Source: an uncultured Prevotella sp. (lineage in GTDB: Bacteria > Bacteroidota > Bacteroidia > Bacteroidales > Bacteroidaceae). From it: a stretch of DNA of 64,000 nucleotides. The stretch is taken from positions 16,007 through 80,006 of the forward strand of contig CAMVOS010000007.1 in NCBI GenBank assembly GCA_947169185.1, given 5' to 3'. The notes beneath the pieces were generated by a model. The model worked only from the letters and a program-made list of their open reading frames with translations, was not told the DNA's origin and ran no database searches. A program made the position numbers and the translations under genes. This document shows positions 1 through 8,808 of the stretch, piece after piece (positions within the stretch are counted from its first letter, which is position 1; each line of letters starts with the position of its first letter).

Positions 1-488
1 TCCTTATCGTAGCCTTTATGTTCTTTCAGCCATTGGTCATCCTCTTCATAGCGTTTCTTGGTGTAGTAGATATACTCCTCATCATACAAAGCGCCACCAC
101 TATAGAAGATGGCTTCTTGAAAAACCGCTCCGTCATAATAAGGCTTAAACTCTGCGAGTTTTCCATTCATGATGTCTTGTACGTGCGAAGCAACTCCCGA
201 AAAGAAAGTGAAATGCAATTCTTCCATGAGACGCGGAATTTCACTCCTCATAGAATAAAGTTCATCGAAATCAGATGGATACTGCCAGAAATCCCCTTTA
301 TTCACCAAAAGGCTCCACAGGAAAAGAATCTCATTAGCAGAAAGCCGCTCTTGGTTATTCCTTTTCTCAATGTTGACGGTTGCTATCGACTCATCTTCTA
401 TCTGAGCCATTATAAGAGCATAAACAAATCCCTTCTTTGAGATAAGTTCATCTATCTTCTCCAGTACCTGACGCATTTCATTATTCAT
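1..488 (-). CDS. Unrecognised protein, 3' end beyond window
   Basis: The frame opens with an ATG at 488 and stays open to base 1, so about 162 residues are visible and the C-terminus is missing. I do not recognise a family. The visible part is acidic and mostly helical, with aromatic-rich stretches such as EILFLWSLL near residue 54 and EEYIYYTKKRYEEDDQW near the visible end; there is no signal peptide or membrane segment. It starts 4 bp after the stop of the protease/NTPase gene, so it is almost certainly the last visible gene of that operon. By position it could be a further component of the same conflict module, but that is inference only. Confidence 0.75.
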   Translation of the reverse strand, partial: MNNEMRQVLEKIDELISKKGFVYALIMAQIEDESIATVNIEKRNNQERLSANEILFLWSLLVNKGDFWQYPSDFDELYSMRSEIPRLMEELHFTFFSGVASHVQDIMNGKLAEFKPYYDGAVFQEAIFYSGGALYDEEYIYYTKKRYEEDDQWLKEHKGYDK

Positions 489-492
489 AATC

Positions 493-3400
493 CTACATCC
501 CGTACCTTATCTTCATAAAGTCCTCACGGTTCTTCTCCATATCCAGCAACTTCTTCTCATCAGCTATGCACTTATCAGCCCATTCCCGAACTTCAGGTTT
601 CGGATGCCCCAACAACTTCTCAAAACACTTGATGTTTCGTGCGTAGTAACTGGACACATCGTTTCCATACCATGAGAATGTTCCCAGGTTACTCGATATA
701 CTGCTTCTCACGTCCTTCTGTTCGCCAAAATTATCCAGCAACCATATAATCCACTTGTTAAATCTGCCAGTTTCCTTGCCATTTTCATCATACTCAAAAC
801 AAGGAACCATAGCGGCAATCCTGTTCGGACCAGATTCTGGGTTGTCTATGCACAGTTGCTTAATCAGCTTCTCGTCTATATCGAACAATGGCCCTTTACC
901 AAAGCCAAATCCCGAGCCTAGTTCGTCCTTCACCTGGTAATAGAACAAGAATGAATCGGGGCCTAACAGAGCTTTTGCGAATTCCGGCCATACAGCATCA
1001 AAATAGTCTTTCAATAACTCTGTAAAGACCCCCTCCGTACTCAAATGAACCATCTGGGTATTATATACTTCTATAAACTTTTGGTTCACCAGCTTGGCAA
1101 ATTCAACATCATGCCACAGTTGAAGCGTCTCAACTAGAATGCGACTATACTCATTGAGCATACGACCATTGTCGCCGTCAATCTTATAATTGAGTAAAGC
1201 CTCTTTTACAATCGCTATTGATTCGGGATGGTCATCTTTTCTCATCGTGAAACGCTCGGTTTCAACGTATGCCACCAGCTCGTTGGGACGATCTGGGAAA
1301 TTCTCTTTTAATGCCTTAAGCAATAGAAGATATCTTTCATCTCCATATGATCTGAAGAAGTGCAGATATACGGGCAGGAAATCCGTTTTCAACAAACCTT
1401 CCTTTTGTTCTGTCAGCAATTGACAAAACTGTCCTAAATCAGCATTTTCCGTTCCAGCCATCAGCGAAATATAAAGCTGTTCCCGTCCATTATTTCTCAG
1501 TTCAGTAAGGAAATCAGCCAAGGGGTTTCTGTCCTTTGAATAGTATGCTAGATTACCCAAGAATGGACTATAGAACTCTTTGGGTTCTGATGATAATATG
1601 CCCTCAATTGTTTTATAAAGACCTACTAACTGCTCGTCAGAGGAGATTGTCGCCAATGGCCTTACGAAATCTATCGGAATGTACTCTTTGTCTTCCAGCA
1701 GTTTTCTTACTTCGTCAGCATCAATATAAACTTTCTTATCAAAGAAATCTACAGCCAGAGGAGAAAATAGTGTTTCTGACAATTTCATCTGCTCTTTATC
1801 GCCCAGATGATACTTCCCATGTAGTTTATAGAGAGCCTCATTGAGCCTTGTCTTAAACGAACCACCTCTCAATTTTTCCATTAGCACATCTACACCCAAG
1901 GCCTTTGCATCAATGCCAAAGTTATAAACAGTTTTGGCCAGAGCCTCATATCCCTTATCCCATTGATATCCTTTCGCTTCTGCAATCCTTTCCAATAATG
2001 GTATAAGAACATTCTTCTGACCTCCTCTCGCCCAGTGATAGACATTTTCTTCCACTACTTCTGCTATCAAGTCCACCACTTCGGGATTCCGGTCCATCCA
2101 TTCCAGCAAAAAGTTTCGACAACCATACCAATATTCAAATATCTCATTCCATGTATCCGGAGTATAGTCTTTCCTGTTCTCAAAACCGAATTTTTCTGCT
2201 CCTCCCATTTTGGTGAACCCACCATTTCTTAGCGCAGCAGCAAAACAGCGAACCGTTAGAGCCATATAATCTTCACTTTCATAGGTGAGCCCTCCAAGGG
2301 TTTGCAGACGTTCATGTAAATTCACCTCTGTTCCTGCAAGTCCAATATGGAAGAGCTGAATCAGCTGTCCTGTGGCGTTGTTGCCTATATCTTCATTCTC
2401 AGCAGCAGCCAGACGTGCCATTACAACAACGCCATCGTGGTAGCTTTCATGTGCGAAGCAAAGTCTTTCCAAAGCCCAAACCACATTCCGTCTTCCATCT
2501 CCATCGAAATGATCTCTTAACCAACCTATGTCTTTTTGTCCTAAAGTTCCTCTAAGATTTGCTGCAATGGCGGCAGGGTTCACCGTACTCATTGCGAGGA
2601 AAAGCTTAGAACCCAAGCCAGAACACAGGTTTTCCTCGTCGAAAAAAGGGTGGTTCACGTCAGCATTCACCAGTCTTTCCACCATCTTAAAGGCTTCCTT
2701 GTTTCCTGACATCTGCTGAATATGCTTACAGAATCCTTCGCTGATTGCGTTCTGTACCCATTCGGGCTGTTCTTTTATATGGTTTATTAGTTCCTTGAAG
2801 TGTATTGGAGTGTTACAAACGTTCTTGAACCACTCTGCCGTCAACCATACAGCCAGGGGAAATGGTCTCACATAAAGCCATATTCCCTGCACGTCTATAA
2901 GCGTTGGAAAATACTTCTCTACTAATTTCCCGGCTATACTTCTGCGTTCGGTGAACTCCATTCCGTTCAGTGGGGTCACGAGATTGTCCTTTATGAGATA
3001 TTCAAACCCTTCGTGAGCAGCATCCTGGTATGGGAATGGCAGGCAGAGTGATAGGGTTTGCCACACTCTTTTTTCCTCTTCTTCTTTGCCTGCTGTCAAA
3101 TCTAGTAGCTTTGGCATGAGGTGCGCCACGGCTTCAGGTCCTGCTGTGTTGTCTTCCTGATATGCCTTTATCAGTTCCAATGCCATCTGAGGATATCCTT
3201 CTGCCAATTTTTGAATTTCAGCTACATCATTCTTATTGTTTTCATTTTCTTCCAGTTTCTCACTGATGTATTGATTAACCCTATCGAGCATTTCTTCCGG
3301 CTTCAGTTTTATCACTGGAAATGATTTGATATTGTCAAGAGCATCATTGAAATAATCGTGATGGACCATAATGAGTCGAAACTGGTCGTTTTTTTGATTC

Positions 3401-4443
3401 CTGATGCTTATCAATATAGAAACCATTTCCATTGGGCAATCATCCACTATGATAATCCCATCATTACCATGATTTTGGATGAGTATCTGTTTCAACTCGC
3501 CCGTTAACTGCTCCTGGTTATTATTATATTTTGCATAGTATCGGTTGGGTTCTCGTTCAGTACCTTTGAATGCTTCGTAAATGAGTTTCGACTTGCCCAT
3601 ACCCGACAATGCGGTCAACAACAGCGTCGGTTCATCGTCATCTCTGAGCTGATTGATAATCTCTTTTGTCCTCTCGTTTTCTATGAAAGGACCCGTCTGG
3701 TTCAATTCATAACCTGATTGGTCAAGAGGATTCAACAGTTTACGACTATCGATACTATTGGCTATACCACTGTCTGCAATATAATCAAAGTCTCTATTCT
3801 CCACAATTCCGTCAAACAAACCGGTGGATAAGAATTTCGAAGATGGCATACATACAAACTCGTTGTTGTTTCCATCATACCTCCCCACTTCCGACATATA
3901 GGCGGCCATATACAGCACATTCGATGAATCTTGATAGAAAATACCTCCTCCTGACGTACCCTCAAAATTAATCACGGGTTCCAGACTCTGTACATTCAAT
4001 TGAATATTAATAACTGCCCAGCTGTTTTCTCCTCTATGTTCGAAAGCGTAATGTTTTGGTACCTTGTCGCCTTTGTGAAAGCCACAAAACTCTGCTGGTC
4101 CGTTAACGCTTGACGTTAGGAGCCTTACTCTGTCAATGCCAGAAAGAGACGTATCGCCCGAATAGGTAGCAAGCATTACCGTAGCATCATCCTTTCTGTC
4201 GTAATAAACAACCTTTGCAACCTTAAAAACAAGTTTCCGGCTGTTTCTTGTCATCGACACACCTATCTGGTCTTCGTCCAGATATCCGTCTTTTGCATCG
4301 TTCTCTATTACGTGGGCGGCAGTAAGTATATAGACAACATCTCCAACAGCGACGATGGTTCCCGAACCTTCGCTACCGTTGGAGCACTCTATTTTTACCG
4401 TGACCTTCTTCAGGTCTCGAATGTTTGCTTTCGTCAGATTCAT
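493..4443 (-). CDS. Trypsin-like protease fused to STAND-type NTPase (Avs-like)
   Basis: A 1316-residue protein without signal peptide. Residues about 10-210 form a trypsin-like domain with the expected triad: His44 in TAAHV, Asp86 in DDATVM, Ser164 in GTSGGG. A P-loop NTPase follows, with Walker A ALSGMGKS (278-285) and Walker B IIIVDD (330-335). The last ~900 residues look like helical repeats, as in sensor regions of STAND ATPases. Protease plus STAND NTPase downstream of a metallo-beta-lactamase is the architecture described for AVAST (Avs) anti-phage systems; that link is by architecture, not by alignment. The start overlaps the MBL stop (ATGA at 4440-4443), so the two are probably translationally coupled. 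The likely role is a cytoplasmic sensor-protease activated by oligomerisation. Confidence 0.85.
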   Translation of the reverse strand: MNLTKANIRDLKKVTVKIECSNGSEGSGTIVAVGDVVYILTAAHVIENDAKDGYLDEDQIGVSMTRNSRKLVFKVAKVVYYDRKDDATVMLATYSGDTSLSGIDRVRLLTSSVNGPAEFCGFHKGDKVPKHYAFEHRGENSWAVINIQLNVQSLEPVINFEGTSGGGIFYQDSSNVLYMAAYMSEVGRYDGNNNEFVCMPSSKFLSTGLFDGIVENRDFDYIADSGIANSIDSRKLLNPLDQSGYELNQTGPFIENERTKEIINQLRDDDEPTLLLTALSGMGKSKLIYEAFKGTEREPNRYYAKYNNNQEQLTGELKQILIQNHGNDGIIIVDDCPMEMVSILISIRNQKNDQFRLIMVHHDYFNDALDNIKSFPVIKLKPEEMLDRVNQYISEKLEENENNKNDVAEIQKLAEGYPQMALELIKAYQEDNTAGPEAVAHLMPKLLDLTAGKEEEEKRVWQTLSLCLPFPYQDAAHEGFEYLIKDNLVTPLNGMEFTERRSIAGKLVEKYFPTLIDVQGIWLYVRPFPLAVWLTAEWFKNVCNTPIHFKELINHIKEQPEWVQNAISEGFCKHIQQMSGNKEAFKMVERLVNADVNHPFFDEENLCSGLGSKLFLAMSTVNPAAIAANLRGTLGQKDIGWLRDHFDGDGRRNVVWALERLCFAHESYHDGVVVMARLAAAENEDIGNNATGQLIQLFHIGLAGTEVNLHERLQTLGGLTYESEDYMALTVRCFAAALRNGGFTKMGGAEKFGFENRKDYTPDTWNEIFEYWYGCRNFLLEWMDRNPEVVDLIAEVVEENVYHWARGGQKNVLIPLLERIAEAKGYQWDKGYEALAKTVYNFGIDAKALGVDVLMEKLRGGSFKTRLNEALYKLHGKYHLGDKEQMKLSETLFSPLAVDFFDKKVYIDADEVRKLLEDKEYIPIDFVRPLATISSDEQLVGLYKTIEGILSSEPKEFYSPFLGNLAYYSKDRNPLADFLTELRNNGREQLYISLMAGTENADLGQFCQLLTEQKEGLLKTDFLPVYLHFFRSYGDERYLLLLKALKENFPDRPNELVAYVETERFTMRKDDHPESIAIVKEALLNYKIDGDNGRMLNEYSRILVETLQLWHDVEFAKLVNQKFIEVYNTQMVHLSTEGVFTELLKDYFDAVWPEFAKALLGPDSFLFYYQVKDELGSGFGFGKGPLFDIDEKLIKQLCIDNPESGPNRIAAMVPCFEYDENGKETGRFNKWIIWLLDNFGEQKDVRSSISSNLGTFSWYGNDVSSYYARNIKCFEKLLGHPKPEVREWADKCIADEKKLLDMEKNREDFMKIRYGM

Positions 4444-5819
4444 AGTTCTGTTATTTTTTCATGCACCTCGAAATTCCATTTCTCTTTCTCTCCCTCATTT
4501 AGGAAGGGAGCTCCATTAGTAACTATTAGGTCCATCTTGTGATTAAAGCTAAGATGCACCTTTTCTTCTTTATTTCTGTTAGGATGGCATAGTATATGGG
4601 CAATGGCTGTCCTGTCAGGATGATTAGAGCGATTCTTTCCTCCGTTCGTTGAAATGAGATAATTGTTGCATTTAATAATGTCAAGCAGGCTATTGCTCGT
4701 ATTATTCCTACTGCCATGGTGTGATACCTTAACATAGTCCACCTCCAGTGGTTTATCTTCAGAATATCCTTTTACTTCCCTCAGATATTTCTCCACATTT
4801 TGAGGGTAGCTGTCACCCAACATCAGAATACTAAGATCTTCGCATCTGAGGATAAATGCTATGCTTGCAGCGTTAGCAAGTTCATTGTCTCTTTCCAAAT
4901 TTGGCTCATCGGGTATATCCTTAGCAAGTTCTTCAAGTGGTGTCTTGAGATCTTGTATATTTCGCTGTGATGCTTTTAGAAGCTGTTTACCTTCTTCTTC
5001 CTGTTTCTGGATAGCCATCATCCTCACTTCATTAGTCGGCGAAAAGACCTCAATGGTTGCAAATGGCAAATCTATGTCAAGACCTTCGCATATATCATCT
5101 CGCCATGTCATTTCCCCTGTATTAGCCATCTCGTTCAGCAAAACCGACAGTTTAGCTCCTTGTTTGGCACTGGTTGTCTTGTCTTCTGCCACCTCAACAA
5201 ATCCGGCACAGTTAGCCCATATACTCTTGGCGGGAATCGTGCCGTTATCTCGGCAAGTGTTTATCCATTGTAAGATACCACCAATATGGTCGTCATCATA
5301 GTGTGTCAGTATCATGAGGTCGGGTATCCCTGTTTGCTGAAATTTGTTTTGTAAGACATATCCACATCCTGTTGGGCCTCCGTCCACTACTATCACTCCA
5401 TGATTATCTCCCCTATGGCATTCTATCACAAAGGCATCGCCATGTTTCACTTGTAGAAAATGTATTTTGTTCTTTTTTGTCTTTCGTCCAGGATACAACA
5501 TTATATTCTTTCCTTCCACTGGTGTCATTTGGAATAATGAAACCATCACTCTAAAATTCTCATCATCCTTTAATGTCTCGTCAAAATAAAAATGAGGGTA
5601 TTGTGGATACAACGACCCACCGTTCTGTTTTTCCAGTATAGCCCAATTAATCTCCCCCTCAACTTCTTTCAACAGATTCTCAAATACGTCTGCTTCCACC
5701 CCTTCAGGACGATTTATCTTCTCTATCTTGTACAACACTGTCTCGCCATTAGGTAATTCCAATGGCTTTTCAAAATACTCTACACATCCGTTTTGACTTA
5801 TCATAACTACACCCTCCAA
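4440..5819 (-). CDS. ComEC-like metallo-beta-lactamase-fold hydrolase
   Basis: A 459-residue cytoplasmic protein. The MBL core starts near residue 118 (VKHGDAF at 125-131, VDGGP at 145-149), has the metal-binding motif THYDDDHIGG (172-181), then LMLGDS at 332-337 and SHHGS at 366-370. The HxDxDH form and the late HHGS resemble the ComEC/Rec2 MBL domain, but there is no membrane channel. A charged helical insertion lies at about 265-310, and residues 1-115 are an unassigned N-terminal domain. It is the second gene of the operon, 68 bp after the RES gene and overlapping the protease/NTPase gene by 4 bp. In Avs type I systems an MBL protein is encoded beside a protease/STAND protein; the substrate is unknown. 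Met6 (5804) is an alternative start. Confidence 0.85.
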   Translation of the reverse strand: MEGVVMISQNGCVEYFEKPLELPNGETVLYKIEKINRPEGVEADVFENLLKEVEGEINWAILEKQNGGSLYPQYPHFYFDETLKDDENFRVMVSLFQMTPVEGKNIMLYPGRKTKKNKIHFLQVKHGDAFVIECHRGDNHGVIVVDGGPTGCGYVLQNKFQQTGIPDLMILTHYDDDHIGGILQWINTCRDNGTIPAKSIWANCAGFVEVAEDKTTSAKQGAKLSVLLNEMANTGEMTWRDDICEGLDIDLPFATIEVFSPTNEVRMMAIQKQEEEGKQLLKASQRNIQDLKTPLEELAKDIPDEPNLERDNELANAASIAFILRCEDLSILMLGDSYPQNVEKYLREVKGYSEDKPLEVDYVKVSHHGSRNNTSNSLLDIIKCNNYLISTNGGKNRSNHPDRTAIAHILCHPNRNKEEKVHLSFNHKMDLIVTNGAPFLNEGEKEKWNFEVHEKITEL

Positions 5820-5887
5820 TCTAATATAGACAGGTTGAAATCATCTGCTTTCCTTCTTCATCTATCACATACCATATCACCACCTGC

Positions 5888-6907
5888 TTATTTCATCTCC
5901 TTAAGCGGAAACTCCTTCGTGTTTTTAAGGTTCCTTTCCAACAAACCGAACAAAGACAAGTCATAATGCGCCATTGAGTCTTTGAATATATCCACATTGA
6001 CCACACCGACATCAAGGTTGTTCTTGATACGCTCATATTCCTCACTTGTTGGTTCCGTCAAAACAAACAGTTCATCTAAGCCCTTTGCAAAGAATGGCTT
6101 CTTAGGGCCTGGCACCGGCAGCGCAAGGTTATTGAAAGTAATCTGTGGGTAGTTAAACTGCTCGTTGACATGCACGGACGTGTAGCGTACACCTTTAAAA
6201 TCCTGATGTATCGCTATCTCGTCACAAGTCAACCATTCCATAATAAGTTGTGGTATCAGATAGCAGGATTTGTATGGATCACCATAATCTGCGACCTTTA
6301 CCATACATGCCATAATTAACGGAAACAGTTTAACGCAGGCCTTTAAATCTGAGGAAAAAGTATCATATGATGGTATTTCCAACGATATAACTTGGAATTT
6401 TTTGATAACTTCATATCTACTTATCATACAATCGCCTACTGGTGGCCGGTGTAACTCTTCCCAACAGGCATTAGCATGATAGCCAAGATAGAGGCATGGG
6501 AGTCCTGGCATACTGAACCTTTGGGTTTTCACCAAATAACGTTTATCATCAGGTATGGGTAATAGGTCTTTATACCCAAACTGAACATCATCTTTGCGAA
6601 GTCTCATCCTATAAAAACTCTCACCGATATCCACGAAAGGCTTTAGATACGAGAGTTTGTGCAATTGGGGGCTTAGTGTTTCATACGCCTTCGTCTGATT
6701 ACCAGAATAAGCATAATCAAAACAAGTCAATATGGCATCACACAAAGAGACAACCTCGCTTACTGTATCTTCATCTACGAGATTAGCAGCACCTTTTATA
6801 ACACCTTGAAAAACCTTAAAGGAATCCTCTAACAGCACCTTGGCATCATGTTCCCCATGATGTTCTATAGGTACTAACGTAACGATTTTCCTATATAGAA
6901 TATCCAT
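5888..6907 (-). CDS. RES-domain protein
   Basis: A 339-residue protein. Residues 1-90 are an unassigned helical region. The rest matches the RES domain: FYRMR at 98-102, the block FSMPGLPCLYLGYHANACWE (131-150) with the expected Gly-x-Pro, Tyr and Glu residues, and a late LIPQLIMEWL...GVRYTS stretch (217-244). RES domains are an ART-like fold; known members are toxins that degrade NAD+, usually about 150-200 residues and paired with a Xre antitoxin. No antitoxin gene is seen here; instead the MBL and protease/NTPase genes follow. It may be an NAD-targeting effector of the module or a separate toxin placed upstream. No consensus promoter was found in the 118 bp upstream. Confidence 0.75.
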   Translation of the reverse strand: MDILYRKIVTLVPIEHHGEHDAKVLLEDSFKVFQGVIKGAANLVDEDTVSEVVSLCDAILTCFDYAYSGNQTKAYETLSPQLHKLSYLKPFVDIGESFYRMRLRKDDVQFGYKDLLPIPDDKRYLVKTQRFSMPGLPCLYLGYHANACWEELHRPPVGDCMISRYEVIKKFQVISLEIPSYDTFSSDLKACVKLFPLIMACMVKVADYGDPYKSCYLIPQLIMEWLTCDEIAIHQDFKGVRYTSVHVNEQFNYPQITFNNLALPVPGPKKPFFAKGLDELFVLTEPTSEEYERIKNNLDVGVVNVDIFKDSMAHYDLSLFGLLERNLKNTKEFPLKEMK

Positions 6908-7025
6908 TATTATGGCACATATTTAATCCCTTATAAAACCAACAAGGAGCCATATCCCTATTGGAGTTGCTCATAACCAACAGTTCTATGACTCACTTGC
7001 CAGAATGTATTATCGTCGTGCGAAT

Positions 7026-8084
7026 TTAGTCATAGTACGCCTTATACCACTCTGCAAATTTCCTCAATCCCTCTCTCAACGTTATCTTAGGAGTGAACCC
7101 ATAATCCCGTTGCAAAGCCTCAGAATCTGCATAGGTTGTAGGCACATCCCCAGGTTGCATCGGAACGAGTTTCTTGTGCGCATCAAAGTCGTAATCCTTA
7201 GGCAACACACCTGCACGTACCAACTCCTCTTGCAGAATGTTCACAAAGTCCAGCAAGTTCTCAGGCTGTCCACCACCTATGTTATATACGGCATACGGCG
7301 GAATGGGAAGTCCATCCTCACCATTCTTGCGTTCAGGAGCACCAGCCATTACACGAACGATTCCCTCTACAATATCATCCACATAGGTGAAGTCCCTACG
7401 GCAGTTACCGTAGTTGTATATTTGGATGGTATCACCCTTCAATAACTTATTGGTAAAACCAAAGTAAGCCATATCAGGACGACCTGCAGGACCATAAACC
7501 GTAAAGAACCTCAAGCCTGTTGAAGGAATATTATAGAGCTTGCTATAGCAATGCGCCATCAGCTCATTACTTTTCTTGGTAGCAGCATACAGCGAAACAG
7601 GATTATCCACCCTATCATCCGTAGAGAACGGGACCTTCTTATTACCACCATACACAGAGCTTGAAGAAGCATAAACCAAATGCTGTACAGGATTGTGGCG
7701 GCACGCTTCCAGAATATTATAGAATCCAATGATATTACTCTCAATATACACATCCGGATTCTCAATAGAGTAACGCACACCTGCCTGAGCTGCCAGATTC
7801 ACAACAATATCAAACTTATAATCCGCAAAGAGTTTGTCTATTAACACCTTATCAGCAATGCTTCCCTTTACTGACTTATAGTTGATGCCAGCAGGTTTTG
7901 CTTTATCCAACTCGCTAAGACGGTATTCTTTCAGTGAAGGATCATAGTAGTTATTGAGGTTATCAATACCCACAATGGTACCTTCTTTCATATCGTGAAA
8001 GAGACGATGAACAAGGTTGCTGCCTATAAAACCAGCATGTCCTGTTACCAGAATGGTTTTGTGATTAAGATCTATCTTTTCCAT
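7026..8084 (-). CDS. UDP-glucuronate 4-epimerase (copy 1)
   Basis: A 352-residue extended SDR enzyme expected to interconvert UDP-glucuronate and UDP-galacturonate. The NAD-binding motif is TGHAGFIG (14-21), and the catalytic residues are the Ser run at 140-143, Tyr166 and Lys170 (YAATK). Length and motifs fit bacterial UDP-GlcA 4-epimerases (Cap1J/LspL type) better than GalE. It is the third gene of a trio with the nucleotidyltransferase (20 bp overlap) and the galacturonokinase. A paralogue in the same order lies at 40445-41563. With Ugd (29158-30471) it can also make UDP-GalA from UDP-glucose. It is the last gene of the polysaccharide locus before the RES operon. Confidence 0.85.
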   Translation of the reverse strand: MEKIDLNHKTILVTGHAGFIGSNLVHRLFHDMKEGTIVGIDNLNNYYDPSLKEYRLSELDKAKPAGINYKSVKGSIADKVLIDKLFADYKFDIVVNLAAQAGVRYSIENPDVYIESNIIGFYNILEACRHNPVQHLVYASSSSVYGGNKKVPFSTDDRVDNPVSLYAATKKSNELMAHCYSKLYNIPSTGLRFFTVYGPAGRPDMAYFGFTNKLLKGDTIQIYNYGNCRRDFTYVDDIVEGIVRVMAGAPERKNGEDGLPIPPYAVYNIGGGQPENLLDFVNILQEELVRAGVLPKDYDFDAHKKLVPMQPGDVPTTYADSEALQRDYGFTPKITLREGLRKFAEWYKAYYD

Positions 8085-8808
8085 ATTTATCTACGGCCTC
8101 ATAATATGTATCCAGGCTTCCGATGTCAAACCGTCCGGCACTCATCTTCCACGCGTGCATAGTGGTATGTTCCACCATATAGTGTGCCAGGTTGCCCGGG
8201 GCATCTTTGCCACAACCATTTTCCACGGAGTGACGAACCAAGTCTAAGTCTTTCTTCAAATAAATATAAAAAGGAGGAACAGCCCAATGAGTCTTAGGCT
8301 CCTGCGGCTTCTCTGCCATCTCCAGTACTTTCTGGTTATCATCCAGTACCACCACACCCGTCCTTTGCAGTTTCTCTATCGAGGGCTGCTCGTGGCACAT
8401 AATGCACGAAGTTCCTTTCTGGTATGCAAAGTCCACAAACTCTTTGAACGAGAATTCCAGGATATTGTCAGCCGCCACCACCAGCATATCCTCATAAATA
8501 TCTAACTTCTCCATCGAAAACAGCAGGTCGCACACAGCCCCTAGTCGCGTCTCATTGGTCTCTGTGCCGTCATCCATAATGGTGATGGGGCAACGATAAT
8601 GCTGACCATTCACCCATTCATCAAAGATGGGTGCGAACTTATGGTTGGTGATAATGATATGTTCGTCTATCTCCGGAATTCGGTCTATATCATCCAACAT
8701 CCTTCCCAGAATGGTACTATTCCCAATCTTCAACAACGGCTTCGGGAAGTTCTTGGTCAACTCCCCCAACCTCGTGGCATAACCTGCAGCAATAACTACA
8801 TTCTTCAT
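8065..8808 (-). CDS. Sugar-1-phosphate nucleotidyltransferase (copy 1), probably for galacturonate-1-P
   Basis: A 247-residue nucleotidyltransferase. The N-terminus carries the pyrophosphorylase signature AAGYATRLGELTKNFPKPL (7-25); VVAADNILEF about residue 113 provides the metal-binding Asp. It is shorter than RmlA or GalU (about 290) and has no C-terminal left-handed helix. It overlaps the kinase stop by 4 bp and the epimerase start by 20 bp. Given a galacturonokinase upstream and a UDP-uronate epimerase downstream, the likely reaction is GalA-1-P + UTP to UDP-GalA + PPi; the substrate is inferred from context. Its paralogue is at 41550-42344. Confidence 0.75.
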   Translation of the reverse strand: MKNVVIAAGYATRLGELTKNFPKPLLKIGNSTILGRMLDDIDRIPEIDEHIIITNHKFAPIFDEWVNGQHYRCPITIMDDGTETNETRLGAVCDLLFSMEKLDIYEDMLVVAADNILEFSFKEFVDFAYQKGTSCIMCHEQPSIEKLQRTGVVVLDDNQKVLEMAEKPQEPKTHWAVPPFYIYLKKDLDLVRHSVENGCGKDAPGNLAHYMVEHTTMHAWKMSAGRFDIGSLDTYYEAVDKYGKDRS

